NCBI RefSeq assembly: GCF_023072595.1
Contig: NZ_JALLGK010000003.1
Coordinates: 124,001-188,000 of the forward strand
Source: Streptomyces sp. XM4193
GTDB taxonomy: Bacteria; Actinomycetota; Actinomycetes; Streptomycetales; Streptomycetaceae
Reading direction: 5' to 3'
DNA: 64,000 nucleotides
Part shown: piece after piece, positions 41,230 through 48,615 of the stretch
Position numbering within the stretch: position 1 is the stretch's first letter
Layout: each line of letters opens with the position of its first letter
The notes under the pieces: generated by a model
Databases searched by the model: none
What the model was told of the DNA's origin: nothing
Seen by the model: only the letters and a program-made list of their open reading frames with translations
Translations under genes and position numbers: made by a program

Positions 41230-43047
41230 GTGTCGACGGCGAAGGGCGGGGGAGCGGGCGCGCGGAGCGCTGCCGGCGCGACAGTGACGACCAGGCCCGA
41301 GGAGACCCAGCAGACCGACCGAGGTCACGGGCCCGAGCACGCCCGTCCCCGGAAGCCCGCCGACGAGCACCGCCCCGAAGGCGCCCAACCGCCCGGCCAC
41401 GACCGGGCCACGGACCACGACCGGGCCGCGCACCACGACCGGGCTGCGCACCACGACCCGGAGACGTACGGCGACCCGGAGACGCACGGCGACCCGGAGA
41501 CGTACGGCGACGGGGAGACGTACGGCGACAGGGAGACGTACGGCGACGGGGAGGCGGACGGCGAGCGGGAGTTCGCGCGTCGGCTGAGCGCCGGACGCCG
41601 CCGCGCCGAGCTGGCGCTGCTCGTTCTCGCCGTCGCCATCGCGGCGGGCGGCCACGCCGGCGCGGGCCTCGCGCTGGAGGGCAGGCTGCCCTCCGGGTAC
41701 CTCCCGTACGTGCTCGGCCTCTCGACGCTCGCGCTCCTCGCCCACCTCGCGGTGCGCCGCTTCGCCCGGTGCGCCGATCCGCTGCTGCTGCCGCTGGCCG
41801 TCCTGCTCAGCGGTCTCGGACTGCTGCTCCTCTCCCGGCTCGACCACTCCTACGTGCGCGAGTACGGCGGCGAGGAGGTCGCCGCGGGGCAGGCGCTCTG
41901 GTCGGCCGTCGGCGCCGTCGGACTCGTGCTGCTGCTCGCGGTCGTCCGCCACCACAGGGTGCTCCAGCGCTACCCGTATCTCGTGATGTCGGTGGCGCTG
42001 GTGCTGCTGATGGCGCCGGCCTTCTTCTCCGGCGACCGGTACGGCGCCAAGCGCTGGATCTTCGTGGGCCCGCTCTCCCTCCAGCCCGGCGAGTTCGTGA
42101 AGATCATGATCGTGATCTTCTTCGCCGCGTACCTCACGGCGAACCGGGACGCCCTCGCCCTCGCCGGCCACCGGGCGTTCGGCGTGACGCTGCCGCGCGG
42201 GCGCAACGCGGGCCCGGTCGTGGTGGTGTGGGTGCTCAGCCTGCTGGTGCTGGTCTTCGAACGGGACCTGGGCACCTCGCTCATCTTCTTCGGCGTCTTC
42301 GTCGCGATGCTCTACATGGCGACGCACCGCACCAGTTGGGTGCTCTTCGGGGTGGCGATGGCAGCGGTCGGCGCCTTCGTCGTCGGCTCGTTGGAGCCGC
42401 ACGTCAAGGGCCGCGTCACGGCCTGGCTCAACCCGCTGGCGATATACCTGCCGCCGGACGAGCGCCCCGCCGGGATCGTCTCCGACCAGCCCGCGCAGGC
42501 CCTGTTCAGCTTCGCCACCGGCGGGCTGACCGGCACCGGCCTCGGTGAGGGACAGCCGTGGCTGATCAGGTTCGCCGGACGCAGCGACTTCATCCTCACC
42601 ACGGTGGGCGAGGAGTTGGGGCTGCTCGGCGTGACGCTGGTGCTGCTGCTGTACGCGCTGCTGGTCGAGCGCGGGCTGCGCACGGCGCTGGTGGCGAGGG
42701 ACCCGTTCGGCAAGCTGCTCGCGTTCGGGCTCTCGGTGACCCTGGCCCTGCAGGTCTTCGTGGTGGTGGGCGGGGTGACCGGCCTGGTGCCGCTGACCGG
42801 CAAGGCGCTGCCCTTCCTGGCCCAGGGCGGATCCTCCGCGGTCGCCAACTGGCTCCTGGTGGCGCTGCTGATCAGAATCAGCAACAGCGCCGCGGAAGCC
42901 GCGCTGCACGGGGCCGGTACGGGCGCGGGGAGGACTGGTGCGACCGGAAAGGGCGCGACCGGGAAGGGTCCGGCCCGGAAGGGCACGACCGGGAAGGGCG
43001 CGGCCGGGAAGGGTCCGGCCAAACCGGGCGGGGCCGACAAGGGCTGA
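41230..43047 (+). CDS. SEDS family peptidoglycan glycosyltransferase (FtsW/RodA/SpoVE)
   Basis: 605 residues. The N-terminal ~110 residues are a charged, disordered region with nine 6-residue repeats. Residues about 115-560 have ten or more helices with SEDS motifs: GAKRWIFVGPLSLQPGEFVKI, ERDLGTSLIFFGVF (the Asp is the catalytic acid) and SRTGS-like FAGRSDFILTTVGEELGLLG. The C-terminus is a Lys-Gly-Ala-Thr repeat tail. It polymerises lipid II with a class B PBP at septum, wall or spore; no PBP gene is adjacent, so which SEDS paralogue it is remains open. The GTG start is weakly supported; GTG at 41284 is an alternative. Confidence 0.9.
   Translation: MSTAKGGGAGARSAAGATVTTRPEETQQTDRGHGPEHARPRKPADEHRPEGAQPPGHDRATDHDRAAHHDRAAHHDPETYGDPETHGDPETYGDGETYGDRETYGDGEADGEREFARRLSAGRRRAELALLVLAVAIAAGGHAGAGLALEGRLPSGYLPYVLGLSTLALLAHLAVRRFARCADPLLLPLAVLLSGLGLLLLSRLDHSYVREYGGEEVAAGQALWSAVGAVGLVLLLAVVRHHRVLQRYPYLVMSVALVLLMAPAFFSGDRYGAKRWIFVGPLSLQPGEFVKIMIVIFFAAYLTANRDALALAGHRAFGVTLPRGRNAGPVVVVWVLSLLVLVFERDLGTSLIFFGVFVAMLYMATHRTSWVLFGVAMAAVGAFVVGSLEPHVKGRVTAWLNPLAIYLPPDERPAGIVSDQPAQALFSFATGGLTGTGLGEGQPWLIRFAGRSDFILTTVGEELGLLGVTLVLLLYALLVERGLRTALVARDPFGKLLAFGLSVTLALQVFVVVGGVTGLVPLTGKALPFLAQGGSSAVANWLLVALLIRISNSAAEAALHGAGTGAGRTGATGKGATGKGPARKGTTGKGAAGKGPAKPGGADKG
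41401..41562 (+). repeat. Nine tandem 18-bp units encoding hexapeptides in the SEDS N-terminus
   Basis: Three units encoding Asp-Arg-Ala-x-x-His (41401-41454) are followed by six encoding Asp-Pro/Gly-Glu-Thr-Tyr-Gly (41455-41562), all exactly 18 bp and in frame. Copy number could vary between strains without frameshift. Confidence 0.9.
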
Positions 43048-43483
43048 AAACCGAGGGCCGCACCGGGACAGCAGACGACCCGCGGGCCACTCCCCGCGCT
43101 CCGGACGGATCCGGGCTGCGGGGGCCGGTCGGACCTGCCGACGGCACCGCGGGTCGGGTGACTGCTCTGAATTGGCCGGAAGGGGCTCCGACCTGCGCTG
43201 TGCGCGACTCTCGGCCCCTAGGCCGCAGTCACCTCACGCGTCCGGTTCTTCATCACTCCGGAACCACCTCCCTTCTCGTGTACCCATCACGCTAGACCCG
43301 TGAAATCACACCCGGCAACAGGATTTCGGGGGTGCAACAATTTGGTCGAAGACGATGTGTCCTGAGTCACTTTCGCGTTGAATGATCGAGTGCGTGAAGG
43401 ACGGTCACGGTCCACGGGGAGAAGCGCACGGTGCGTACCGGCCGTACGACGACGTACGGCCACTTCGAGCGGGGGTGCCAGCC
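43048..43483. other. 436-nt intergenic region upstream of the PAS gene
   Basis: The first half is GC-rich with no gene. From about 43300 it becomes more AT-rich (ACAATTTGGTCG, CACTTTCGCGTTGAATGATC), the likely promoter area of the PAS gene. A GTACG-rich stretch with an imperfect palindrome (CCGTACGACGACGTACGG, 43442-43459) lies just before the start. Confidence 0.45.
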
Positions 43484-44989
43484 ATGGCTGCTCAATCAGA
43501 TATGTCCGAGACCCAGTCGGGTCCGGCCGGCAAACGGGCGCGCCAGGGCCGTGGCGGACGTGCCCGGGCACGCAGCCGGGCGGAGGCCGGTGAGACCCCC
43601 TCCGAGGGCGAGTTCACGGCCCGCGACGAGCGCGAGCAGGAGGAGCAGGCCAAGGGCGCGGTCCTGCTCGCCGCACTGCTGGACGGCATGGATGCCGCGC
43701 TCTGCGCCTTCGACGCCGAGGGCAGCGTCACCCACTGGAACCGCGAGGCCGAGCGCATCCTGGGCTGGACCCCCGAGGAGGCCGTCGGCCGGCGCGGGCT
43801 CGGCGGCTGGGCGGTGCTCGGCGCCGACGCCGACGAGGTCGAGTCGCGGCTGCTGTCGGCGATGCACTCCCCGGACCGGCAGGTGCACGAGTTCGCGCTG
43901 GTCACCAAGGGCGGCGGCCGGGTCCTGGTGCGCACCCAGTCCGCCGGTGTGCGGGACGCGGACGGCGTCCCCGCGGGTGTGTACTGCGCGTTCAGCGAGG
44001 TGCACACCCAGGTCGACCTTGAGCGCACTCTCGCGCTCAGCGAGGTGCTGTTGGACGACGCGCCCTGGGGCGTGGTGATCCTGGACGTCGATCTGCGCCC
44101 GGCGGTGGTCAATCTGCGCGCCGTGCGCTCGCTGCGGATGAGCCGTTCGGCGCTGCTGGGCCGTCCGCTCGGCGAGGTGCTGCGCGCGGGCGCCGAGGAG
44201 CTGGAGGCGGCGATCCAGCACGTGATGGCGGACGGGCCGACCGCCGAACTCGCCGACATGTGGGTCACGTTGCGGACATCCGGCAGCGAGTCGGGCTCCG
44301 GCGGCGTACCGCACTCCCGGCGCTGCTGGCGCAGCGGCTTTCTGCGCCTGGGCTCGCCGCTGGCCGAGCAGCCGGTGCCGCTCGGTGTCGCGTGGATCTT
44401 CCAGGACGTCACCGAGAGCAAGCTCGCCGAGCAGCGCGCCTCCCGGTCCCGTTTCCGCGACGCCCAGCTCCAGCGGGCCGCCAGAGCCGCGGCGGAGTGC
44501 GAGGACCCGCGCGAGGCCGCCGCGCTCCAACTGGACTTCGCGCTCGCCGGCTTCGCCGACCACGCCTTCGTGGACCTGGCCTACGGCCGCCGGCTGATCC
44601 GCGCCGCACGGAGCCCCGCGCCGGGCGGCGGGCACACCGCTGCGGTGGCCGCGGGCGCGGTCCCCGCCCCCTACGACGACCGGCACCCGGCGTCCCAGTG
44701 CCTGGAGCGGGGCGGCACCGTGCGCACCAGCGTCGGCGGGGCCGAGGTCGAGGGCTGGGCACAGCACCGTTCCTGGCCCGCCGAAACGGTGCACGGGATG
44801 TGCGTGCTGCTCCGCAGCCGCGGTCGGGACCACGGGGTGGTGACGTTTCTGCGCGGAGCCTCGCGCAGGCCGTTCGACCGGCTCGACGCACAGCACGCGG
44901 AGGACGTGGCGATCCGGATGGCGTCATCGCTCGACCTCGCCGCCGCGCTCGACCGTGCGAGGGCGGCCGAGGAGCGCGGCCTCTGCTGA
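43484..44989 (+). CDS. PAS-domain signalling protein with a GAF-like C-terminus
   Basis: 501 residues. After an Arg-rich N-terminus come two PAS domains at about 55-165 (ALCAFDAEGSVTHWNREAERILGWTPEEAVGR) and 175-310 (APWGVVILDVDLRPAVVNLRAVRSLRMSRSALLGR). A region with a GAF-like feel follows (VRTSVGGAEVEGWAQHRSWPAETVHGMCVLLRSRGRDHGVVTFLR). No kinase, phosphatase or cyclase domain is seen, so it may act on a partner. ATG at 43484 follows GGGGG; longer in-frame starts upstream are possible. Function unknown. Confidence 0.8.
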   Translation: MAAQSDMSETQSGPAGKRARQGRGGRARARSRAEAGETPSEGEFTARDEREQEEQAKGAVLLAALLDGMDAALCAFDAEGSVTHWNREAERILGWTPEEAVGRRGLGGWAVLGADADEVESRLLSAMHSPDRQVHEFALVTKGGGRVLVRTQSAGVRDADGVPAGVYCAFSEVHTQVDLERTLALSEVLLDDAPWGVVILDVDLRPAVVNLRAVRSLRMSRSALLGRPLGEVLRAGAEELEAAIQHVMADGPTAELADMWVTLRTSGSESGSGGVPHSRRCWRSGFLRLGSPLAEQPVPLGVAWIFQDVTESKLAEQRASRSRFRDAQLQRAARAAAECEDPREAAALQLDFALAGFADHAFVDLAYGRRLIRAARSPAPGGGHTAAVAAGAVPAPYDDRHPASQCLERGGTVRTSVGGAEVEGWAQHRSWPAETVHGMCVLLRSRGRDHGVVTFLRGASRRPFDRLDAQHAEDVAIRMASSLDLAAALDRARAAEERGLC

Positions 44990-45151
44990 CCGGGGACGCG
45001 GGTCCGGCCGGGCGGCGGTTGTGAGCCGGTGCGGCCGTTGCCGGCGCGCGGTCGATCGCCGCGCGGCGCACGGGAGTTGAGGCGCGACGCCCCTGCCGGC
45101 GGTCGCGCCCGGGGTCGGCGGGCGTGCCCCGGGGTCGGCAGTTCTGCCGGG

Positions 45152-45901
45152 TCAGCGGTAGAAGATGCGGTCCGCGTGCTCGGTCATGACCTTCTCGTTC
45201 CACTCGGTGCCGCCGTCGACGTTGCCCGAGCGCAGCAGCGGGGGCGGAGTGCCCCGACGGGCGAGCTCCGCCGCGGCGGAGGCGACCGTGGCCTGGAGCA
45301 GCGCGCTGAAGACGATCGTGGAGGCCGGGGCGAACGGCGCCGGGATGCCGGGCGCGGTGAGCGTCGCGTCGCCGACCGGGACGTGGCAGTCCAGCACGAG
45401 GTCGCAGTGGTCGGACATGAAGGTGCCGGAGTGGTGGCGCGAGCCGGTGTCCGCGTAAGCGCGCGAGGTGACACCGATGACGCGCAGCCCGCGGGCGCGG
45501 GCGTGCTGGGCCATCTCGACCGGCAGCGCGTTCCGCCCGGACAGCGAGATGATCACCAGCAGGTCGCCCTCCCGGGCGGGGCTGGCGTCGAGCACGGTGG
45601 TGGCGAGGCCGTCCACCCGCTCCAGCGCGCTGCCGAGCGTGGCGGGCACGACGTCCACGCCGACCGCGCCGGGAACGGCCAGCAGGTTGATCACCGCGAG
45701 ACCGCCCGCGCGGTAGACGACGTCCTGGGCCGCGAGCGCCGAGTGGCCGGCGCCGTAGGCGAAGACGCGGTTCTCCGCGGCGATGGTGTCCGCGAGGAGG
45801 GCGCCGGCGGCGGTGATCCGCTCGGCCTCCGCCTCGCGCACCCGGGTCAGCAGCTCGATGGCCTGGTCGAAGAACCGCTCCGGCAGCTCGTGCTCACTCA
45901 T
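45152..45901 (-). CDS. SIS-domain phosphosugar-binding protein (UPF0309 type)
   Basis: 249 residues with a sugar isomerase domain: VFAYGAGHSALAAQDVVYRAGG and LVIISLSGRNALPVEMAQHARARG, the Ser/Gly-rich phosphosugar loops. Family members bind aminosugar phosphates. I recall that the S. coelicolor homologue beside dmdR1 (SCO4393, called NagS) is linked to aminosugar toxicity; that identification is from memory. A DasR-like TGGTC-TG-GACCA palindrome overlaps its promoter. TAATGT ends 6 nt before the ATG with TTGTTC 18 nt further up and no Shine-Dalgarno, so the mRNA is probably leaderless. Confidence 0.85.
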   Translation of the reverse strand: MSEHELPERFFDQAIELLTRVREAEAERITAAGALLADTIAAENRVFAYGAGHSALAAQDVVYRAGGLAVINLLAVPGAVGVDVVPATLGSALERVDGLATTVLDASPAREGDLLVIISLSGRNALPVEMAQHARARGLRVIGVTSRAYADTGSRHHSGTFMSDHCDLVLDCHVPVGDATLTAPGIPAPFAPASTIVFSALLQATVASAAAELARRGTPPPLLRSGNVDGGTEWNEKVMTEHADRIFYR

Positions 45902-45907
45902 GCGGCG

Positions 45908-45937
45908 ACATTAGTGGTCTGGACCACAGCGGAACAA
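45908..45937 (-). promoter_or_regulatory. Leaderless promoter of the SIS gene with a DasR-like (dre) site
   Basis: Minus-strand TTGTTC (45937-45932) and TAATGT (45913-45908) are 18 nt apart and end 6 nt before the start codon. Within the spacer, GTGGTCTGGACCAC (45914-45927) is a perfect 14-bp palindrome. It matches the DasR responsive-element consensus (ACTGGTCTAGACCAGT as I remember it) at most positions. DasR represses GlcNAc uptake and use genes and is released by aminosugar phosphates, which fits a phosphosugar-binding SIS protein. The divergent dmdR1 gene lies 183 bp away and may also be affected. Confidence 0.7.
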
Positions 45938-46065
45938 GGGCGGGAGCAGCCGCGGCGGGCGACGGGCGCCCGTGCAGACGTCGGCGGGGGAGCGGTGCGC
46001 GGGCGGTGCGGGAGCGCTCGACCGGGAAGTTGGACCTGCTGTGACTCAGTTGTCGGTGGGATGCG

Positions 46066-46785
46066 TCAGAATTGGGTCAGGGCCACGCCACGAGCTGACG
46101 AGGGGCACGAATGTCCGGACTCATCGACACGACGGAGATGTATCTCCGCACCATTCTTGAGCTTGAAGAGGAAGGCGTTGTGCCCATGCGTGCCCGCATC
46201 GCGGAACGCCTGGACCAGAGCGGCCCCACGGTGAGCCAGACCGTGGCGCGGATGGAGCGCGACGGGCTGGTGCGGGTCGCCGGCGACCGGCACCTGGAGC
46301 TGACCGCGGAGGGCCGGGTGCTCGCCACCCGCGTCATGCGCAAGCACCGCCTCGCCGAGTGCCTGCTGGTGGACGTGATCGGCCTGGAGTGGGAGCAGGT
46401 CCACGCCGAGGCGTGCCGCTGGGAGCACGTGATGAGCGAGGCGGTCGAGCGCCGGGTGCTGGAGCTGCTGCGCCACCCGACCGAATCGCCGTACGGCAAC
46501 CCCATCCCCGGTCTGGAGGAGCTCGGCGAGCCCGGCGAGGCGGGCCCCTTCCTGGACGAGGCGATGGTCGCGCTCAGCGATCTCGACGCGGGAGCCGACG
46601 GCAAGACCGTGGTGGTCCGCAGGATCGGTGAGCCGATCCAGACGGACTCCCAGCTGATGTACACCCTGCGCAGAGCGGGCGTGCAGCCCGGCTCCGTGGT
46701 GACGGCGACTCCCGGCTCCGGCGGGGGAGTTCAGGTCGGCAGCGGCGGCGAGAGCGCCGAGCTCAACCCCGAGGTCGCCTCGCAC
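46066..46785 (-). other. Antisense ORF fully overlapping dmdR1 (possible adm counterpart)
   Basis: A 239-codon open frame lies opposite dmdR1. Its sequence is His/Leu/Ala-rich without a recognisable domain, and long antisense frames are common at this GC content. It is listed because S. coelicolor has been reported to express a gene (adm) antiparallel to dmdR1 that affects siderophore and antibiotic production. Presence here shows only that the frame is open. Confidence 0.3.
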
Positions 46786-46806
46786 GTGTTCGTCGCCAAG
46801 CGCTGA
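46111..46806 (+). CDS. dmdR1: DtxR/IdeR-type iron-dependent regulator DmdR1
   Basis: 231 residues. Winged helix at 1-70 (LIDTTEMYLRTILELEEEGV, ERLDQSGPTVSQTVARMERDGLV). The dimerisation/metal domain at 71-140 has metal ligands in HRLAECLLVDVIGLEWEQVHAEACRWEHVMSEAVERR (shown in part: Cys, Glu and two His of the regulatory site). A C-terminal SH3-like domain follows. Iron-bound DmdR1 represses siderophore and iron-uptake genes at iron boxes. ATG with GAGGGG 6 nt upstream. Divergent from the SIS gene, with the DasR-like site between; DasR control of dmdR1 has been described in S. coelicolor. Confidence 0.93.
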   Translation: MSGLIDTTEMYLRTILELEEEGVVPMRARIAERLDQSGPTVSQTVARMERDGLVRVAGDRHLELTAEGRVLATRVMRKHRLAECLLVDVIGLEWEQVHAEACRWEHVMSEAVERRVLELLRHPTESPYGNPIPGLEELGEPGEAGPFLDEAMVALSDLDAGADGKTVVVRRIGEPIQTDSQLMYTLRRAGVQPGSVVTATPGSGGGVQVGSGGESAELNPEVASHVFVAKR

Positions 46807-47322
46807 GTGCGGGGCGCGGCCCGTACACCCGCGGCCGGGCGCCGGCGGCGCCCTGCGGCAGCAGGAGGTCCGGCCGGTCTCGCGGTGCCCGGTGGCGGCG
46901 AACGGCGGCCGTTGGTCGGCTGCTTGTGCCGGTCGGCGGTCTGCCGGACTGCCGGTCTGTGGGTCTGCCGGTCCGTGGGTCGGCGGTGCGGCGGTCTGCC
47001 CGAGGTCCGGCGCTCGTGCCGGGCGCCGGTGGCGGCGGCCCGCTCCGGGAGGCCGGGGTGTTCGGGGCTCGGGAGTGTGCGCGGTGCGTGCGGTGCGTGT
47101 AGTGCGCGCGGTGCGTGTGTGCGAGGTGGGCGGGGTTGTTCGGCGGGCGCCCGTCCAGGGGTGCGGACCGAAGTGTGCGGGGGCATTGTGACGCCCAACA
47201 AGCCACTTCCGCCCCGAAGTTGACGTAAAGCTCCCACTTCCGTCGCAGACCTGTCACCCTGGCGCTGAGAGCTTCGAGTGGCGGGAGGCGTCACACGGGA
47301 GAGCTCGTGAGCTGTCCGGACC

Positions 47323-47352
47323 GAGGCCCCGGCGGTGCTCCGCCGGGGCCTC
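47323..47352. terminator. Very strong intrinsic terminator with no obvious upstream gene
   Basis: GAGGCCCCGGCGG (47323-47335) and CCGCCGGGGCCTC (47340-47352) form a perfect 13-bp stem with a TGCT loop. It is more than 500 bp past dmdR1 and 225 bp before the next start, so it may end a noncoding transcript or long dmdR1 read-through. Confidence 0.75.
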
Positions 47353-47545
47353 GCCCCTCCCTGTCGCCTCCCCCGCTCGTACGGCCCGGAACCCCGAGCG
47401 TGCCGGGCCGTGGTGCTCCCGAGCGCGACGATTCCTCCCGACTTGTGTGGCGCTCGGCCCCGTTCGATGTCTTTCCCGGTGGCCGGCCACCAACCTCCGG
47501 GGACTGTCACTCGAACGAGGGGTCTCGCCCCGTCGAGCCCTTTGT

Positions 47546-47567
47546 TCGAATAGAAGTTCGATACCGT
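47546..47567 (+). promoter_or_regulatory. LexA (SOS)-like box overlapping a promoter
   Basis: TCGAATAGAAGTTCGA (47546-47561) matches the Gram-positive/actinobacterial LexA consensus TCGAAC-N4-GTTCGA at 11 of 12 positions. TACCGT (47562-47567) immediately downstream fits a TANNNT -10. The pair sits 10 nt before an in-frame ATG and 46 nt before the GTG used for the next gene. Confidence 0.5.
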
Positions 47568-47612
47568 GGTTCTGTGATGCAGGCACACGAGGTCGACGGA
47601 GGAGGGATGGGG

Positions 47613-48587
47613 GTGTCAGCCAGCATGGTGCGTCGTACGGACGTCCTGGGAGCCGGTGGAGTCCGGCTCGCTGCCTGGGAGTTCGCGGATCCGCCGGAGG
47701 GCAGCCGGCCGGGCCGGGCCGCCGCCGCGGTCGGCGGGCAGACCGTCGAAGCGGTGCGGACAGCGCTGCCGGGCCAGCGGACGGCGGCGCCGACAGCGCC
47801 GCGGATCGCCGAGCGCGAGCCCTCGGTGCTGCTGCTCCACGGGCTGATGGGCCGCGCCTCGCACTGGGCCCAGACGGCCCGCTGGCTCGCCGAGCGGCAC
47901 CGCGCGGTCGCGCTCGACCAGCGAGGCCACGGCCGCAGCGAGAAGCCCTCGGAAGGGCCGTACGACCGCGAGGCGTTCGTCAGCGACGCTGAGGCGGCGC
48001 TCGACCAACTCGGCCTGGGGCCGGTGGCGTTGGTGGGCCATGCGATGGGCGCGCTGACGGCCTGGCAGCTCGCCGCCCGCCGCCCCGACCTCGTGCGGGC
48101 GGTGGTCATCAGCGATATGCGCGCCTCCGCGCTCGGAGAGCCCTCCCAGCGCGCCTGGCGCGACTGGTTCCGGAGCTGGCCGCTGCCGTTCGGCTCGCTC
48201 GACGAGGTGCAGCGCTGGTTCGGCGAGGAGGACCCGGTGCTGGAGCGGCCGAGCCCCGCCCGCGGCCGCTTCTACTCCGAGGTGATGGTCGAGCGCTCCG
48301 ACGGCTGGCGTCCGGTCTTCTCCCGGAGCCAGATGCTGCTCGCCCGCGAGCCCTGGGTGTACGACGCGCACTGGGAGGAGCTGGCCCAGGTCCGCTGCCC
48401 GGCGCTGGTGGTGCGCGGTCTGGACGGCGAGTTGGGCCGGGCCGAGGCGCAGGAGATGGTCAGAGTGCTGCCCAGAGGCCACTACGCCGAGGTGGAGGAC
48501 GCGGGGCATCTGCTGCACTACGACCAGCCGGGCGGTTGGCGGGCGGCGGTCGAGCCCTTTCTCCAGGAGGCCCTGGAAGCCCCGTAG
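47613..48587 (+). CDS. Alpha/beta-hydrolase-fold protein lacking the nucleophile Ser
   Basis: 324 residues. The fold is clear: LLLHGLMGRASHWAQTARWL (oxyanion HG), ALDQRGHGRSEKP, late Asp region VVRGLDGELG and DAGHLLHYD with the catalytic-type His. But the nucleophile elbow reads GHAMG, with Ala144 (GCG at 48042) where family members have GHSMG. If conserved, it is a non-hydrolytic binder rather than an esterase. An Ala/Thr/Pro-rich insertion lies at about 30-65. GTG at 47613 has GGAGGAGG upstream; ATG at 47577 would suit a near-leaderless transcript. Convergent, 28 bp from the TipA-like gene. Confidence 0.82.
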   Translation: MSASMVRRTDVLGAGGVRLAAWEFADPPEGSRPGRAAAAVGGQTVEAVRTALPGQRTAAPTAPRIAEREPSVLLLHGLMGRASHWAQTARWLAERHRAVALDQRGHGRSEKPSEGPYDREAFVSDAEAALDQLGLGPVALVGHAMGALTAWQLAARRPDLVRAVVISDMRASALGEPSQRAWRDWFRSWPLPFGSLDEVQRWFGEEDPVLERPSPARGRFYSEVMVERSDGWRPVFSRSQMLLAREPWVYDAHWEELAQVRCPALVVRGLDGELGRAEAQEMVRVLPRGHYAEVEDAGHLLHYDQPGGWRAAVEPFLQEALEAP

Positions 48588-48615
48588 TCGGGATGCTCGC
48601 GGACCGGACTCGGAT

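Larger units (their letters stand above)
46807..47576. other. 770-nt gene-poor region between dmdR1 and the hydrolase-fold gene
   Basis: GC-rich repetitive DNA: imperfect GGTCTGCCGG repeats (46932-46990) and GCGGTGCGTG repeats (47078-47125). From 47185 it becomes less biased, with TTGACG (47220-47225) followed by several short dyads and the strong terminator at 47323. The 3' end holds the SOS-like box and promoter of the next gene. No convincing protein gene; a short RNA ending at the terminator is possible. Confidence 0.5.

Noticed and set aside
47251-47300. CTGAGAG-containing stretch reminiscent of a TPP riboswitch
   Set aside because: Only the CUGAGA-like piece fits; the conserved ACCUGAUC and GGGUAAUGCC parts are missing and the downstream gene is not thiamine-related.
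46731-47588. 285-codon minus-strand frame in the gene-poor region after dmdR1
   Set aside because: Composed of Pro/Arg/His low-complexity sequence over DNA repeats, without a ribosome binding site or domain.
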